From Allobosea sp. (lineage in GTDB: Bacteria; Pseudomonadota; Alphaproteobacteria; Rhizobiales; Beijerinckiaceae), in NCBI GenBank assembly GCA_024231975.1, contig JAAEQB010000012.1:472054-536053 (forward strand): a stretch of 64,000 bases of DNA, read 5' to 3'. The notes beneath the pieces were generated by a model. That model saw nothing but the letters and a program-made list of their open reading frames with translations, was not told the DNA's origin and ran no database searches. Position numbers and translations under genes: made by a program. This document shows, piece after piece, positions 1-9,889 of this stretch (its first letter is position 1; every line of letters starts with the position of its first letter).

Positions 1-243
1 TCGCAGGGCGGCTCGGCGCTGGTCGGCGGCGTGCGCTGCCCCTTCGTCGGCACCGTCTCGATGGACCTGATCATTATCGACGTCTCAGATGCCCCCGCCG
101 AGGCTGCCAAACGTGGCGCGCCGGTGACAATGATCGGCGGCGAGCTCGACCTGGAGGCGGTCGGAGCCGGCGCCAAGACGATCGGCTATGAGATCCTGAC
201 CAGCCTCGGCCGCCGCCATGCGCGGCGCTATGTCGGGCTCTAG
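1..243 (+). CDS. alr: Alanine racemase, C-terminal end (partial)
   Basis: This is the last 80 codons of an open frame that enters from the left edge and stops with TAG at 241-243. The residues around 40-100 (VRCPFVGTVSMDLIIIDVSD) match the C-terminal beta domain of fold-III alanine racemases, where the conserved Arg-Cys-Pro and Ser-Met-Asp segment contributes to the active site at the dimer interface. The end (GYEILTSLGRR.ARRYVGL) is also typical. The enzyme converts L-alanine to D-alanine for peptidoglycan in the cytoplasm. radA starts 8 bases later, so the two genes are probably cotranscribed. The PLP-lysine half is outside the window, so I cannot check its integrity. Confidence 0.93.
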   Translation, partial: SQGGSALVGGVRCPFVGTVSMDLIIIDVSDAPAEAAKRGAPVTMIGGELDLEAVGAGAKTIGYEILTSLGRRHARRYVGL

Positions 244-250
244 GGCGTAA

Positions 251-1675
<1,425 letters not shown>

Positions 1676-1719
1676 AATCGTCCCGATTTCAAAGGTGATG
1701 GACGGATTCGCCGATCAGC

Positions 1720-1748
1720 TTGGATAACTTGGCAGAATCCGGCTATCG
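1720..1748 (+). promoter_or_regulatory. Candidate sigma70 promoter for cvpA
   Basis: TTGGAT at 1720-1725 and CTATCG at 1743-1748 are separated by 17 bases, close to the rhizobial CTTGAC/CTATAT pattern. They lie 121 bases upstream of the cvpA start in the 193-base gap after radA. This is a pattern match only; no transcription data. Confidence 0.3.
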
Positions 1749-1868
1749 CAGTGCAAAATGAGCCGACTGCATGGGTGACGCGCGGCGCGCGAGCAGGTAT
1801 AGCAAAATCCGCCCGGCCCACCCATTTGTCGCGTGCCGGCCCCGATTTTGCAGCGAAGCGGCCCTGAC

Positions 1869-2585
1869 ATGCCTGTGACCATTCTCGATCTCGTCGTCAT
1901 CGGCGTGGTGTTGATCTCGGCGTTGCTCGCAGCCGTGCGCGGCCTGACGCGCGAAGTGCTGGCGATCGCTTCCTGGGCCGCTGCCGCCGTCGTCGCCTGG
2001 ATCTTCCATCCGCAGCTGCTGCCGCTGGCACAGCAGCACATCCCGAACAAGACCGTCGCGCTGGTCGCGGTGATCGCGGCGCTGTTCCTCGGCACGCTGA
2101 TCGTCGTCTCGCTGATCACGGCGCGGATCTCGGACTTCGTGCTCGATTCGCGCATCGGCGCGCTCGACCGCACCCTCGGCTTCGTCTTCGGTGCCGCCCG
2201 CGGCCTGCTGCTCGCCGTCGTCGGCTACCTCTTCTTCACCGCGCTGGTGCCGGAGAAGATGCAGCCGGCCTGGGCGCGCGATTCGCGCTCCAAGCCCCTG
2301 CTGGAGGAAACCGGCCGCAGCCTGCTGACCATGCTGCCGCAGGATATCGATTCCGAATTCGTGAAGAAGCTGCTGCAGCCCAAGCAGGCCGAGCCGACCG
2401 AGGCGCCGGCCGAGGAGCCGCGCACGCCGGGAGCCACCCCGCCGGCCGGCGGCACCGCCCCAGCCGACCCGCAGCGCCGCACCCAGGCGCCTGCGACCGA
2501 CCGGCAGGCGCTGCAGCGCGTGATCGATTCGAGCGCTCCGGCCACCACCGGCGCGACACCCGCCCCGGCGCAGCGCCGCCCCTGA
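1869..2585 (+). CDS. cvpA: CvpA family inner-membrane protein
   Basis: A 238-residue protein whose first about 160 residues form four hydrophobic segments separated by short basic loops, as in the CvpA/colicin V production family. The C-terminal about 75 residues are a Pro/Ala/Glu-rich low-complexity tail (EEPRTPGATPPAG and similar), common in alphaproteobacterial CvpA. The start at 1869 (MPVTILDLVV) puts the first membrane segment right at the N terminus; an upstream in-frame start would add an unsupported leader. CvpA proteins affect envelope stress resistance, but the molecular function is not settled. The neighbour purF downstream reproduces the cvpA-purF order known from enterobacteria. 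Confidence 0.9.
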   Translation: MPVTILDLVVIGVVLISALLAAVRGLTREVLAIASWAAAAVVAWIFHPQLLPLAQQHIPNKTVALVAVIAALFLGTLIVVSLITARISDFVLDSRIGALDRTLGFVFGAARGLLLAVVGYLFFTALVPEKMQPAWARDSRSKPLLEETGRSLLTMLPQDIDSEFVKKLLQPKQAEPTEAPAEEPRTPGATPPAGGTAPADPQRRTQAPATDRQALQRVIDSSAPATTGATPAPAQRRP

Positions 2586-2668
2586 CTGGAAGCCGAGCCA
2601 AGTCGCATCACAAAAACGGCACCCGTTCTTGCGATGACGAAAGGCTCAAACAAGTAGTTGGCAGATTC

Positions 2669-2699
2669 TCTCCGTTCGGCCGACCTGGCCGAACGGAGA
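2669..2699. terminator. 13-bp perfect hairpin between cvpA and purF
   Basis: TCTCCGTTCGGCC (2669-2681) and its exact complement (2687-2699) enclose the loop GACCT. It lies 84 bases after the cvpA stop and 29 bases before the purF ATG. There is no U-run after the stem on the + strand, so it could be a weak or Rho-assisted terminator, a processing signal, or a structure in the purF leader. Confidence 0.45.
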
Positions 2700-2728
2700 A
2701 CCTATTGAAGCCGCGATGGAGCCTTGCG

Positions 2729-4198
2729 ATGAGCCTGATCCACGATGCCGACGCCGTGTTCGACCCGAACGCCGACCGTTTGCGCGAGGAGTGCGGCGTC
2801 TTCGGCATCTTCGGCCATGAGGACGCTGCGGCGCTGACCGCGCTCGGCCTGCACGCCCTGCAGCATCGCGGCCAGGAGGCGACCGGCATCGTCTCCTTCG
2901 ACGGCCAGCGCTTCCACACCGAGCGCCAGCTCGGCCTGGTCGGCGACGCCTTCTCCGATGCCAGCGTGATCGAGAAGCTCAGGGGCAAGCAGGCGATCGG
3001 CCATGTCCGCTACTCGACCACCGGCGAGACCATCCTGCGCAACGTCCAGCCGCTGTTCTCCGAACTGCATGGCGGCGGCTTCGCTGTGGCGCATAACGGC
3101 AACCTGACCAATGGGCTGACGCTGCGACGCAACCTCGTCCGCGACGGCGCGATCTACCAGTCGACCTCCGACACCGAGGTCCTGCTGCATCTCGTCGCGC
3201 GCAGCCGCAAGCCGAAATTCATCGAGCGCTTCATCGACGCGTTGCGCCAGATCGAGGGCGCCTACGCCTTCGTCGGCATCACCAACAAGAAGCTGGTCGG
3301 GGCGCGCGATCCGCTCGGCATCCGCCCGCTGGTGCTCGGCGACCTCAATGGCTGCCCGATCCTGACCTCCGAGACCTGCGCGCTCGACATCATCGGCGCC
3401 AAATTCGTGCGCGAGATCGAGAATGGCGAGGTCGTCGTCATCTCCGAGCAGGGCATCGAGAGCCACAAGCCCTTCCCGCCGGTGGCCGAGCGGCCCTGCA
3501 TCTTCGAGTACATCTACTTCGCCCGGCCGGATTCGATCGTGAAGGGCCGCAGCATCTATGAGCGGCGCAAGGCGATGGGCGCGCAGCTTGCACTGGAGGC
3601 CCCGACCGAGGCCGACGTGATCGTGCCGGTGCCCGATTCCGGCGTGCCGGCGGCGCTCGGCTATGCCCAGGCGAGCGGCATCCCGTTCGAGCTCGGCATC
3701 ATCCGCAACCACTATGTCGGCCGCACCTTCATCGAGCCGACGCAGAAGGTGCGCGAGCTCGGCGTGCGGCTGAAGCATTCGGCCAATCGCAGCGTGGTCG
3801 AGGGCAAGCGCATCGTGCTGGTCGACGACTCGATCGTGCGCGGCACGACCTCGCTGAAGATCGTCAAGATGATGCGCGAGGCCGGCGCCCGCGAGGTGCA
3901 TTTCCGCATCTCCTCGCCGCCGATCACCCATCCAGACTATTACGGCATCGATACGCCGGACCAGGCCAAGCTGCTCGCTGCGACGCATTCGCTCGAGGAG
4001 ATGCGCCAGTTCGTCGGCGCCGATTCGCTCGCCTTCATCTCGGTCGACGGGCTCTACAAGGCTATGGGCCATGAGCGCCGCGACCCGACCCGGCCGCAGT
4101 TCACCGACCATTGCTTCACTGGCGAATATCCAACCTCGCTAACCGATGTTGTCGGCGAGAGCGCCAAGCAGGAAATGTCGCTGCTCGCCGCCGGCTGA
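2729..4198 (+). CDS. purF: Amidophosphoribosyltransferase
   Basis: A 489-residue PurF catalysing the first committed step of purine synthesis, PRPP plus glutamine to 5-phosphoribosylamine. The ATG at 2729 follows GGAG at 2718-2721 with a 7-base gap; an upstream TTG at 2705 is in frame but has no ribosome site. The start implies a 21-residue propeptide before the catalytic Cys22 (ECGVFGIFG), an Ntn hydrolase nucleophile. The PRPP-binding motif VLVDDSIVRGT lies at about 363-373. The Fe-S cysteines of the Bacillus-type enzyme are mostly replaced (HPDYYGID where that enzyme has Cys; a single Cys in DHCFTGEYP), so a cluster-free enzyme is expected. Confidence 0.97.
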   Translation: MSLIHDADAVFDPNADRLREECGVFGIFGHEDAAALTALGLHALQHRGQEATGIVSFDGQRFHTERQLGLVGDAFSDASVIEKLRGKQAIGHVRYSTTGETILRNVQPLFSELHGGGFAVAHNGNLTNGLTLRRNLVRDGAIYQSTSDTEVLLHLVARSRKPKFIERFIDALRQIEGAYAFVGITNKKLVGARDPLGIRPLVLGDLNGCPILTSETCALDIIGAKFVREIENGEVVVISEQGIESHKPFPPVAERPCIFEYIYFARPDSIVKGRSIYERRKAMGAQLALEAPTEADVIVPVPDSGVPAALGYAQASGIPFELGIIRNHYVGRTFIEPTQKVRELGVRLKHSANRSVVEGKRIVLVDDSIVRGTTSLKIVKMMREAGAREVHFRISSPPITHPDYYGIDTPDQAKLLAATHSLEEMRQFVGADSLAFISVDGLYKAMGHERRDPTRPQFTDHCFTGEYPTSLTDVVGESAKQEMSLLAAG

Positions 4199-4217
4199 GC
4201 CTTTCGACGGGACTTCG

Positions 4218-4958
4218 ATGACCAAGCCTTTGGAAGGGCGCATCGCGCTCGTCACCGGCGCGTCGCGCGGCATTGGCCGCGCCGCGGCGCTCGCCTTCGC
4301 CGAAGCTGGCGCGCATGTGATCGCGCTCGCCCGCACCACCGGCGCGCTGGAAGAGCTCGACGACGAGATCCGGGCGATCGGCGGCAGCGCGACGCTGGTG
4401 CCGGCCGACCTCGCCGACGCCGCTGCGATCGAGAAGCTCGGCCTCGCCTTGCTGGCGCGCTGGGGCAGGCTCGACATCCTGCTCGCCAATGCCGGCATCC
4501 TCGGCCCGCTCGCGCCGCTGACCCATGTCAGCACCAAGGAATGGGCCGATGTCTTCGACATCAATGTCAGCGCCAACTGGCGGCTGCTCAAATCGGTCGA
4601 GCCGGCGCTGAAGGCTTCCGAATCCGGCCGGGCGATCTTCCTGTCCTCCGGCGCGGCGCATAAAGGCCTAGCCTATTGGGGGCCCTATGCTGTCTCCAAG
4701 GCAGCGCTCGAAGCAATGGCGCGCAGCTACGCCGACGAGACGCGCAGCACCCCGCTGCGGGTCATGCTGGTCAATCCCGGCCCGTTGCGGACCCGCATGC
4801 GGGCCCAGGCGATGCCGGGCGAGGATCCGATGACGCTGAAGACGCCGGAGGATCTGGCGCCGCATCTCGTCGCGATCGCTTCGCCGGACTGGAGCGAGAC
4901 CGGCAAGATCTTCGACTTCCCGCAGGGCAAGGTGCTGACGCCGCAGATGCCGGCGTAG
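4218..4958 (+). CDS. SDR family NAD(P)-dependent oxidoreductase
   Basis: A 246-residue classical short-chain dehydrogenase/reductase. It shows the cofactor motif TGASRGIG near residues 13-20, the structural NAG (LANAGIL), the catalytic Ser in LSSGAAH and YxxxK in PYAVSKAA. The last residues and size fit a Rossmann single-domain enzyme in the cytoplasm. It begins 19 bases after the purF stop, so it is probably read through with it. The substrate cannot be told from the sequence. Start chosen at the ATG just before the first beta strand (MTKPLEGRIALVTG). Confidence 0.93.
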   Translation: MTKPLEGRIALVTGASRGIGRAAALAFAEAGAHVIALARTTGALEELDDEIRAIGGSATLVPADLADAAAIEKLGLALLARWGRLDILLANAGILGPLAPLTHVSTKEWADVFDINVSANWRLLKSVEPALKASESGRAIFLSSGAAHKGLAYWGPYAVSKAALEAMARSYADETRSTPLRVMLVNPGPLRTRMRAQAMPGEDPMTLKTPEDLAPHLVAIASPDWSETGKIFDFPQGKVLTPQMPA

Positions 4959-4969
4959 CAGCTGGCGTC

Positions 4970-5065
4970 ATTCTCGGGCGGAGCGGAGCGCAGACCCGAG
5001 AATCTCAGGACAGCAGACGCGGATCGGGGCCTCAGCCGACCAGAGAGGCTCGGGTCAAGTCCGAG
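4970..5065. repeat. Intergenic palindromic repeats of rhizobial type
   Basis: Two short palindromes lie between the convergent SDR and Nudix genes. ATTCTCGGG (4970-4978) pairs with CCCGAGAAT (4995-5003), and CTCGG (5049-5053) pairs with CCGAG (5061-5065) within the phrase CTCGGGTCAAGTCCGAG. Phrases like these recur in rhizobial intergenic DNA. They may also serve as a two-way terminator for the convergent genes. Confidence 0.5.
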
Positions 5066-5078
5066 CATGACGGGCCCT

Positions 5079-5489
5079 TCACGCCCTCGCCACATACTCC
5101 CGCACGACAGCGATCAGGTCCGGCACAGTCAGGTTCGGCAGGGCGGCCATTTCGTCGAGTGAGAACCAGCCGATCCGGACATGCTCGTCGGACAGGTTTT
5201 CGGCCTCGCCACCGTCCCAGCCCGAGACGACATAGATGTGGTGTAGCGCCGCGCCGTTGCGCTCCGGAAAGCGCTCCTCGGCAGAGAGCATCAGCCGGTA
5301 GGTCCGTGGCGCCAGCCCGACCTCCTCGCGGCACTCGCGGATGAGCGCGGCTTCGAGCCCCTCGCCTGCCTCGACCCGGCCGCCGATCGCGTCCCAGTGA
5401 TCGGCCCAGGCGCGCTTCCAGGAGGCGCGCAGGCCAAGCAGCACCCGCCCGTCGGCGCGCAGGAAGAGCGCGCTGACGGTCTCAAGCAT
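5079..5489 (-). CDS. Nudix hydrolase
   Basis: A 136-residue protein with an intact Nudix box at residues 37-59 (Gly37, Glu43, then RECREEVGL), the Mg-binding signature for hydrolysis of nucleoside diphosphate-linked compounds. Upstream residues LRADGRVLLGLRAS and AWADHWDAIGGRVEAGE are typical of small housekeeping Nudix enzymes. Its ATG overlaps the der stop by one base (TGATG), which indicates translational coupling. The substrate is unknown; candidates are oxidised or non-canonical nucleotides. Confidence 0.93.
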   Translation of the reverse strand: MLETVSALFLRADGRVLLGLRASWKRAWADHWDAIGGRVEAGEGLEAALIRECREEVGLAPRTYRLMLSAEERFPERNGAALHHIYVVSGWDGGEAENLSDEHVRIGWFSLDEMAALPNLTVPDLIAVVREYVARA

Positions 5490-6877
5490 CAGCCCTTGCT
5501 CTTGTCGTAGGGGTTGGCGCCGCCGCGCGTATGGAGCCGGACAGGCGTGCCCGGCAATTCGAAGGCCTCGCGCAGATTGTTGGTCAGATAGCGCAGATAG
5601 GAGACCGGCAGATGCTCGAGCTGGTTGCCGAACAGGGCGAAGGTCGGCGGCCGCGCCTTGGCCTGCGTCATGTAGCGGATCTTGATACGCCGACCGGCGA
5701 CAGCCGGCGGCGGATGGGCCGAGAGCACGCCTTCGAGCCAGCGATTGATCCTCGCGGTCGAGACGCGGCGGTTCCAGACATCATAGGCGCGGAACACCGC
5801 CTGCATCAGCCGGTCGATGCCCTCGCCGGCGATCCCGGAGAGCGGCACGATCTCGACGCCGCGGATCTGCGCCAGCAGATGGTGCGCCTTCTCCTTGAGC
5901 TCGGCGAGCAGGCCCTGCTTGTCGGCGACGAGGTCCCATTTGTTCAGGCCGATGACGACGGCGCGGCCTTCGCGCTCTGTCAGGTCGGCCAGCGTCAGGT
6001 CCTGCTTCTCGAAGGGGATGGTGGCATCGAGCAGCACGACGACGACCTCAGCGAAGCGGATCGCACGCAGCGAATCCGCCACGGCGAGTTTTTCCAGCTT
6101 CTCGTCGATGCGGGCGCGCTTGCGCATGCCGGCGGTGTCGAACAGCTTCACCGGGCGACCGCGCCATTCCCACTCGACCGAGATGGTGTCGCGGGTGATG
6201 CCGGCTTCGGGGCCGGTGAGCAGGCGCTCCTCGCCGATCATCCGGTTGACCAGGGTCGACTTGCCGGCGTTCGGGCGGCCGATGATGGTGACGCGCAGAG
6301 GCCGGTTCGGATCGGCGTCCTCGTCGGACAAGGTTTCGGCGGGCACATCGGCCCAGGCCTCTTCCTCTTCCTCCTCCGGCTCGTCGGCGATGTAGGGTGC
6401 CAGCGCCTCCAGCAGGTCGGCGGTGCCTTCGCCATGTTCGGCCGAGAACGGCACGGGATCACCGAGGCCTAGCGAGTAGGCTTCCACGACGCCGTCCTTG
6501 CCCTTATTTCCCTCGGCCTTGTTGGCGAGCAGGATGACGGGCTTGCCGGAGCGGCGCACCAGCTCGGCGAAAGGCTGGTCCATCGGCGTCAGGCCGAGCC
6601 TGGCGTCGATCATGAACACGATGACGTCGGCCTGGTCGATCGCCATTTCGGTCTGAGCGCGCATGCGGCCCGCGAGCGAATCCTTGTCGGCCTCTTCGAG
6701 GCCGGCGGTATCGATCACCGTAAAGCGCAGATGCCCGAGGCTGGCATCGCCCTCGCGGCGATCGCGCGTGACGCCGGGCTGATCGTCGACGAGCGCGAGC
6801 TTCTTGCCGACGAGCCGGTTGAACAGGGTCGACTTGCCGACATTGGGCCGGCCGACGATGGCGATGGTGGCGCTCAT
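5489..6877 (-). CDS. der: Ribosome-associated GTPase Der (EngA)
   Basis: A 462-residue protein with two tandem G domains: GRPNVGKST at 8-16 and a second GRPNAGKST near residue 200, then a C-terminal KH-like domain. An acidic linker ([12 protein letters not shown] region, about 160-180) separates the G domains. Der is essential for 50S subunit maturation. The G3 and G4 motifs ([26 protein letters not shown]) are present. The gene is downstream of the TPR protein as in the yfgM-der neighbourhood, and its stop overlaps the Nudix start. Confidence 0.97.
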   Translation of the reverse strand: MSATIAIVGRPNVGKSTLFNRLVGKKLALVDDQPGVTRDRREGDASLGHLRFTVIDTAGLEEADKDSLAGRMRAQTEMAIDQADVIVFMIDARLGLTPMDQPFAELVRRSGKPVILLANKAEGNKGKDGVVEAYSLGLGDPVPFSAEHGEGTADLLEALAPYIADEPEEEEEEAWADVPAETLSDEDADPNRPLRVTIIGRPNAGKSTLVNRMIGEERLLTGPEAGITRDTISVEWEWRGRPVKLFDTAGMRKRARIDEKLEKLAVADSLRAIRFAEVVVVLLDATIPFEKQDLTLADLTEREGRAVVIGLNKWDLVADKQGLLAELKEKAHHLLAQIRGVEIVPLSGIAGEGIDRLMQAVFRAYDVWNRRVSTARINRWLEGVLSAHPPPAVAGRRIKIRYMTQAKARPPTFALFGNQLEHLPVSYLRYLTNNLREAFELPGTPVRLHTRGGANPYDKSKG

Positions 6878-6910
6878 GATCCGTCTTTAATGCAACATCG
6901 GACTCGTGCC

Positions 6911-6930
6911 GAAAAGTGGCCCTCCACTTT
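6911..6930. repeat. Short AAAGTGG/CCACTTT hairpin in the TPR-der gap
   Basis: AAAGTGG (6913-6919) pairs with CCACTTT (6924-6930) around CCCT in the 110-base gap upstream of der. The surrounding phrase (GCCGAAAAGTGG, then AATCCGATGCTTTTG) resembles a repeat family common in rhizobial intergenic regions. No function is evident. Confidence 0.4.
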
Positions 6931-6987
6931 CCGACGCGAATCCGATGCTTTTGTTTCGATGGCGCCGTCCCTGCGACGGCGTCGATA

Positions 6988-7650
6988 TCAGTTCTTGATG
7001 GTGACGGGGCCGCCGCGCACCAGCGTCAGATAGAGCTCGACGCGCTGGCGCAGCACCTGCGGCGTCTGCGGGTCGGCGACGATCGCGTCGAACCAGCGCC
7101 CGGCATCCTCGAACAGGTTGGCCTTCAGCGCGGAAATGCCGAGGAATTCGCGGGCCGAATGACGCCACAGCCCCGTCGGCGTCGCCAGCGGCTCGAGCTC
7201 CTTGCGCAGCTCGGCATAAGGCAGGGTGTCGACGCGCAACAGGCCGGCGCGCAGGCGGGCGAGATCGCGATGGTACTGGTCGAGCGAGGCGTCGTTGGCG
7301 ATCGCGTCGAAGGCGGTCGCACCGGCAGCCGCATCGCGCTTGCCGACCTCGGAGGCAAGGCGGAAGCGCGAGAGCAGCCGATAGCCTGCCGGCGCATTGG
7401 CAGCGAGCTCGGTCAGCGTCGCTTCGGCCGCACTGGCATTGTTGTCGCGCGAGGCACGCACCGCCTCCTCGAACTTGGCGCCGACGGCCTCGGCCTTCTT
7501 GCGCTCCTGCTGCTGCCAGAACTGCCAGCCGGCGACGCCGGCGACCGCCAGCACGGCGATGGCGATGAAGACATTGCCATATTTCTTGAAGACGGCGGCC
7601 GCCTTGTCGCGGCGGACCTCCTCGTCGATCTCGCGGAAAATATCGGACAT
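6988..7650 (-). CDS. Tetratricopeptide-repeat membrane protein, YfgM-like
   Basis: A 220-residue protein with a cytoplasmic N terminus, one membrane helix at about residues 25-42 (FIAIAVLAVAGVAGWQFW), and a periplasmic region of alpha-helical TPR-like repeats (TPR_21 type). It resembles YfgM, an ancillary subunit of the SecYEG translocon that takes part in periplasmic chaperoning. The start MSDIFREIDEEVRRDK is the family consensus; the longer in-frame ATG gives an extension of 23 residues that does not fit. bamB, found between yfgM and der in many proteobacteria, is absent here. Confidence 0.85.
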   Translation of the reverse strand: MSDIFREIDEEVRRDKAAAVFKKYGNVFIAIAVLAVAGVAGWQFWQQQERKKAEAVGAKFEEAVRASRDNNASAAEATLTELAANAPAGYRLLSRFRLASEVGKRDAAAGATAFDAIANDASLDQYHRDLARLRAGLLRVDTLPYAELRKELEPLATPTGLWRHSAREFLGISALKANLFEDAGRWFDAIVADPQTPQVLRQRVELYLTLVRGGPVTIKN

Positions 7651-7739
7651 GACGCCTCGAAACTGATTTCGCCTGCCGGGTAGCACCTTTGCCGGCGGAA
7701 TGCGAGCCGGAACGGCCACACAGAGCCGTCAGCGCCGGC

Positions 7740-8345
7740 TTATTGCGGCGCCGAGCCTGAGACGGCCAATCCAGCGAGCAGGGTATCGATGAGCCTGCGC
7801 CATTCGCCGGGGTCCGCCCCGGCCGCGATGGCGAGGGCAGCGCGGTCGAAGGCCGCGCTCAGGAGCTGCGCGGTCGGAACCAGCGGCAGCTTCGGCAGCG
7901 CACCCGCCTGCATCGCCGCCGCGAGCCCTTCTCGCAGGGTTCGTCCGCCATGGCGGGCGTCGATGGCGTCGAGCTCCTCGCGGCCAAGCACGGCGGCGGC
8001 GTCGACCAGCAGCAGCTGGGTCCGGCCCGGGACCTGCATCGCCTCCAGGAAGGCCGCGCCGCCCTTGCTGAGCGCCTTCAGCGGTGGCAGCCCGGGCCGA
8101 GCGGCGCTCTCGATCTCCTGCGCGACCGCCCCCGATTCCACCTCGACCACGGCTCGGAATAGCGCCCGCTTGTCGGCGAAATGGTGATAGAGCGCGCCGC
8201 GCGTCACGCCCGCCTCCGCAACCAGCTCGGGCGTGCCGGTCTCGGCATAGCCACGGCTGACGAAAAGCTTACGCCCTGCTGCGATCAACGCGGCGCGGGT
8301 GGTGTCGGAGCGGTCCTTGTTGGATCGGCGCCCAGCTTCTTGCAT
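7740..8345 (-). CDS. TetR family transcriptional regulator
   Basis: A 201-residue regulator with an N-terminal TetR helix-turn-helix (about residues 35-60: LVAEAGVTRGALYHHFADKRALF) and a C-terminal ligand-binding region. It is divergent from a VOC protein gene with 70 bases between the starts. Those 70 bases carry two near-identical 17-bp palindromes, one adjoining this start codon, so autorepression is likely. ATG at 8345 is preferred because the longer in-frame start would run through both palindromes. Confidence 0.93.
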   Translation of the reverse strand: MQEAGRRSNKDRSDTTRAALIAAGRKLFVSRGYAETGTPELVAEAGVTRGALYHHFADKRALFRAVVEVESGAVAQEIESAARPGLPPLKALSKGGAAFLEAMQVPGRTQLLLVDAAAVLGREELDAIDARHGGRTLREGLAAAMQAGALPKLPLVPTAQLLSAAFDRAALAIAAGADPGEWRRLIDTLLAGLAVSGSAPQ

Positions 8346-8362
8346 ACATGCAGCCTGTATGT
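8346..8362. promoter_or_regulatory. TetR operator candidate, site 1
   Basis: A 17-bp palindrome ACATGCAGCCTGTATGT, symmetrical except for one base pair and the centre, lying immediately upstream of the tetR start codon. It matches site 2 at 15 of 17 positions. Confidence 0.7.
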
Positions 8363-8374
8363 TAATCCACATAA

Positions 8375-8391
8375 ACATGCAGATTGTATGT
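8375..8391. promoter_or_regulatory. TetR operator candidate, site 2
   Basis: ACATGCAGATTGTATGT, the second copy of the palindrome, 24 bases before the VOC gene start. The centres of the two sites are 29 bp apart, near three helical turns, so two dimers could bind the same DNA face and cover both divergent promoters. Confidence 0.68.
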
Positions 8392-8415
8392 TTATGATGA
8401 AAGGCAGGCAAGCCT

Positions 8416-8820
8416 ATGAAAGTCTCCAGCTATTACCCGGTGATCATGACCGACAAGGTCGCAGAGACCGCCGCCTTCTATATCGCGCATTTCGCTTTCC
8501 AGGCCCTGTTCGAGGCCGACTGGTACGTCCATCTGCAATCGACGGTCGACGAGCGGGTGACGCTGGCGGTGCTGGACGGCAGCCATGAGACCATCCCCCT
8601 CCCCGGCCGCGGACGCGTCAGCGGGCTGATCCTGAATTTCGAGGTCGAGGACGTCGACGCCGAACATGCCCGGCTCAAGGCGGCCGGCCTGCCGATCCTA
8701 CAGGAGCTGCGCGACGAATGGTTCGGCCAGCGCCATTTCATCACCGCCGATCCGAGCGGCGTGCTCATCGACGTGATCAAGCCGATCCCGATGAGCGCCC
8801 CGCCCGAAGGCCATGCTTGA
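8416..8820 (+). CDS. VOC (glyoxalase/bleomycin resistance) family protein
   Basis: A 134-residue vicinal-oxygen-chelate fold protein: betaalphabetabetabeta halves start at [22 protein letters not shown] and at [23 protein letters not shown], ending [17 protein letters not shown]. The family includes metal-dependent dioxygenases, glyoxalases and drug-binding resistance proteins. Divergence from the TetR gene across two operator palindromes suggests that it is the regulated target, perhaps detoxifying the inducer. The substrate is not identifiable. Confidence 0.88.
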   Translation: MKVSSYYPVIMTDKVAETAAFYIAHFAFQALFEADWYVHLQSTVDERVTLAVLDGSHETIPLPGRGRVSGLILNFEVEDVDAEHARLKAAGLPILQELRDEWFGQRHFITADPSGVLIDVIKPIPMSAPPEGHA

Positions 8821-8878
8821 TCGCGCGGTTCGTGGCAGGCACCTTGCTTGCGCTTCTCCCATCGCAAGGAAGATCGCC

Positions 8879-9886
8879 ATGAACCGGATCGCCAGCGGGC
8901 TGGGAGCAGCCCTTCTCGCCCTCGCCTCGCTCGGACCGGCAGAAGCCGCGCCGACCAAGGTCAAGGTCTTCGTCGCCGCGATGTTCGAGATCGGCGCCAA
9001 TACCGGCGACCGGGCCGGCGAGTTCCAGCACTGGTATGAGCGCTACTGGCAGAAGAGCCAGCCGCACGAGGTGCGCGGCGCGCTGAAGCCGGTCTATTGC
9101 GATGGCGACGGCGTCTGCGGCGCGGTGCTCGGCATGGGCAAGGTCAACTCGTCATCCTCGATGCAGGCGATCCTGCTCGATCCCGACTACGACTTCTCGC
9201 AGGCCTATTTCCTCATCACCGGCGTCGCCGGCACGCCGCCCTCGCGCGGTACGATCGGCGACGTCTCCTGGGGGACCTGGCTGGTCGACTATGATCTCGG
9301 CCATCGCTGGGCGCCGGAGGAAGGCAAGCCGGGCGAGCCGGTGTTCATGCCGCGCAAGGGCTATGAGGAGTACCGGGTCTTCAAGCTCAACCCGGCGCTG
9401 GTCGGCTGGGCGACGCGGCTCACCGCCGGGGTCAACCTCCAGGATTCCGAGTCGGCGAAGCAGTACCGCCAGCGCTATCCCGATGAGAAGGCGCGGGCTA
9501 CGCCCTCCGTCCAGACCGGCACGCACATGACCGGCGACACCTTCTTCCACGGCCCCGGCCTGTCGAAGGAGGCGCAGTACATGGCCAAGCTCTACGGCGC
9601 CGACGACTATGTCATCACCGAGATGGAGGCGGCGGCGATCACGCTGGTGATCAAGCGCCAGTTCGGCACCGACCGGATCCTCAGCCTGCGCGGCGCGGTC
9701 AATTTCGACCAGGGCAATCCGAACGAGACGACCTTGCAGCATCTCGACCCGGCGCCGGGCCAGACGGCCGGCGGCTTCGCGGAGACCGTCGCCAATGTCG
9801 AGGCGGTCGGCTCGCGCGTCGTCGATCACATCGTCGGCAATTGGAGCGAGTGGCAGAAGGGCGTGCCGCCGCTGCCGGCGAAGTAG
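8879..9886 (+). CDS. Purine nucleoside permease family protein (NUP), secreted
   Basis: A 335-residue protein with a Sec signal peptide (about residues 1-22, ending PAEAA) and the fold typical of the NUP family (Pfam NUP), related to nucleoside phosphorylases: GMGKVNSSSSMQAIL, FLITGVAGTPP and ITEMEAAAITL resemble the phosphate and nucleoside pockets of that superfamily. The family name permease comes from a Candida protein; a soluble periplasmic nucleoside-binding or cleaving role is plausible. ATG at 8879 follows AAGGAAG. There is no transporter gene alongside, and it ends 3 bases from convergent queA. Confidence 0.85.
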   Translation: MNRIASGLGAALLALASLGPAEAAPTKVKVFVAAMFEIGANTGDRAGEFQHWYERYWQKSQPHEVRGALKPVYCDGDGVCGAVLGMGKVNSSSSMQAILLDPDYDFSQAYFLITGVAGTPPSRGTIGDVSWGTWLVDYDLGHRWAPEEGKPGEPVFMPRKGYEEYRVFKLNPALVGWATRLTAGVNLQDSESAKQYRQRYPDEKARATPSVQTGTHMTGDTFFHGPGLSKEAQYMAKLYGADDYVITEMEAAAITLVIKRQFGTDRILSLRGAVNFDQGNPNETTLQHLDPAPGQTAGGFAETVANVEAVGSRVVDHIVGNWSEWQKGVPPLPAK

Positions 9887-9889
9887 ATC

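Noticed and set aside
2702..4111. 469-codon minus-strand frame opposite purF
   Set aside because: Antisense shadow of a certain gene, no motifs.
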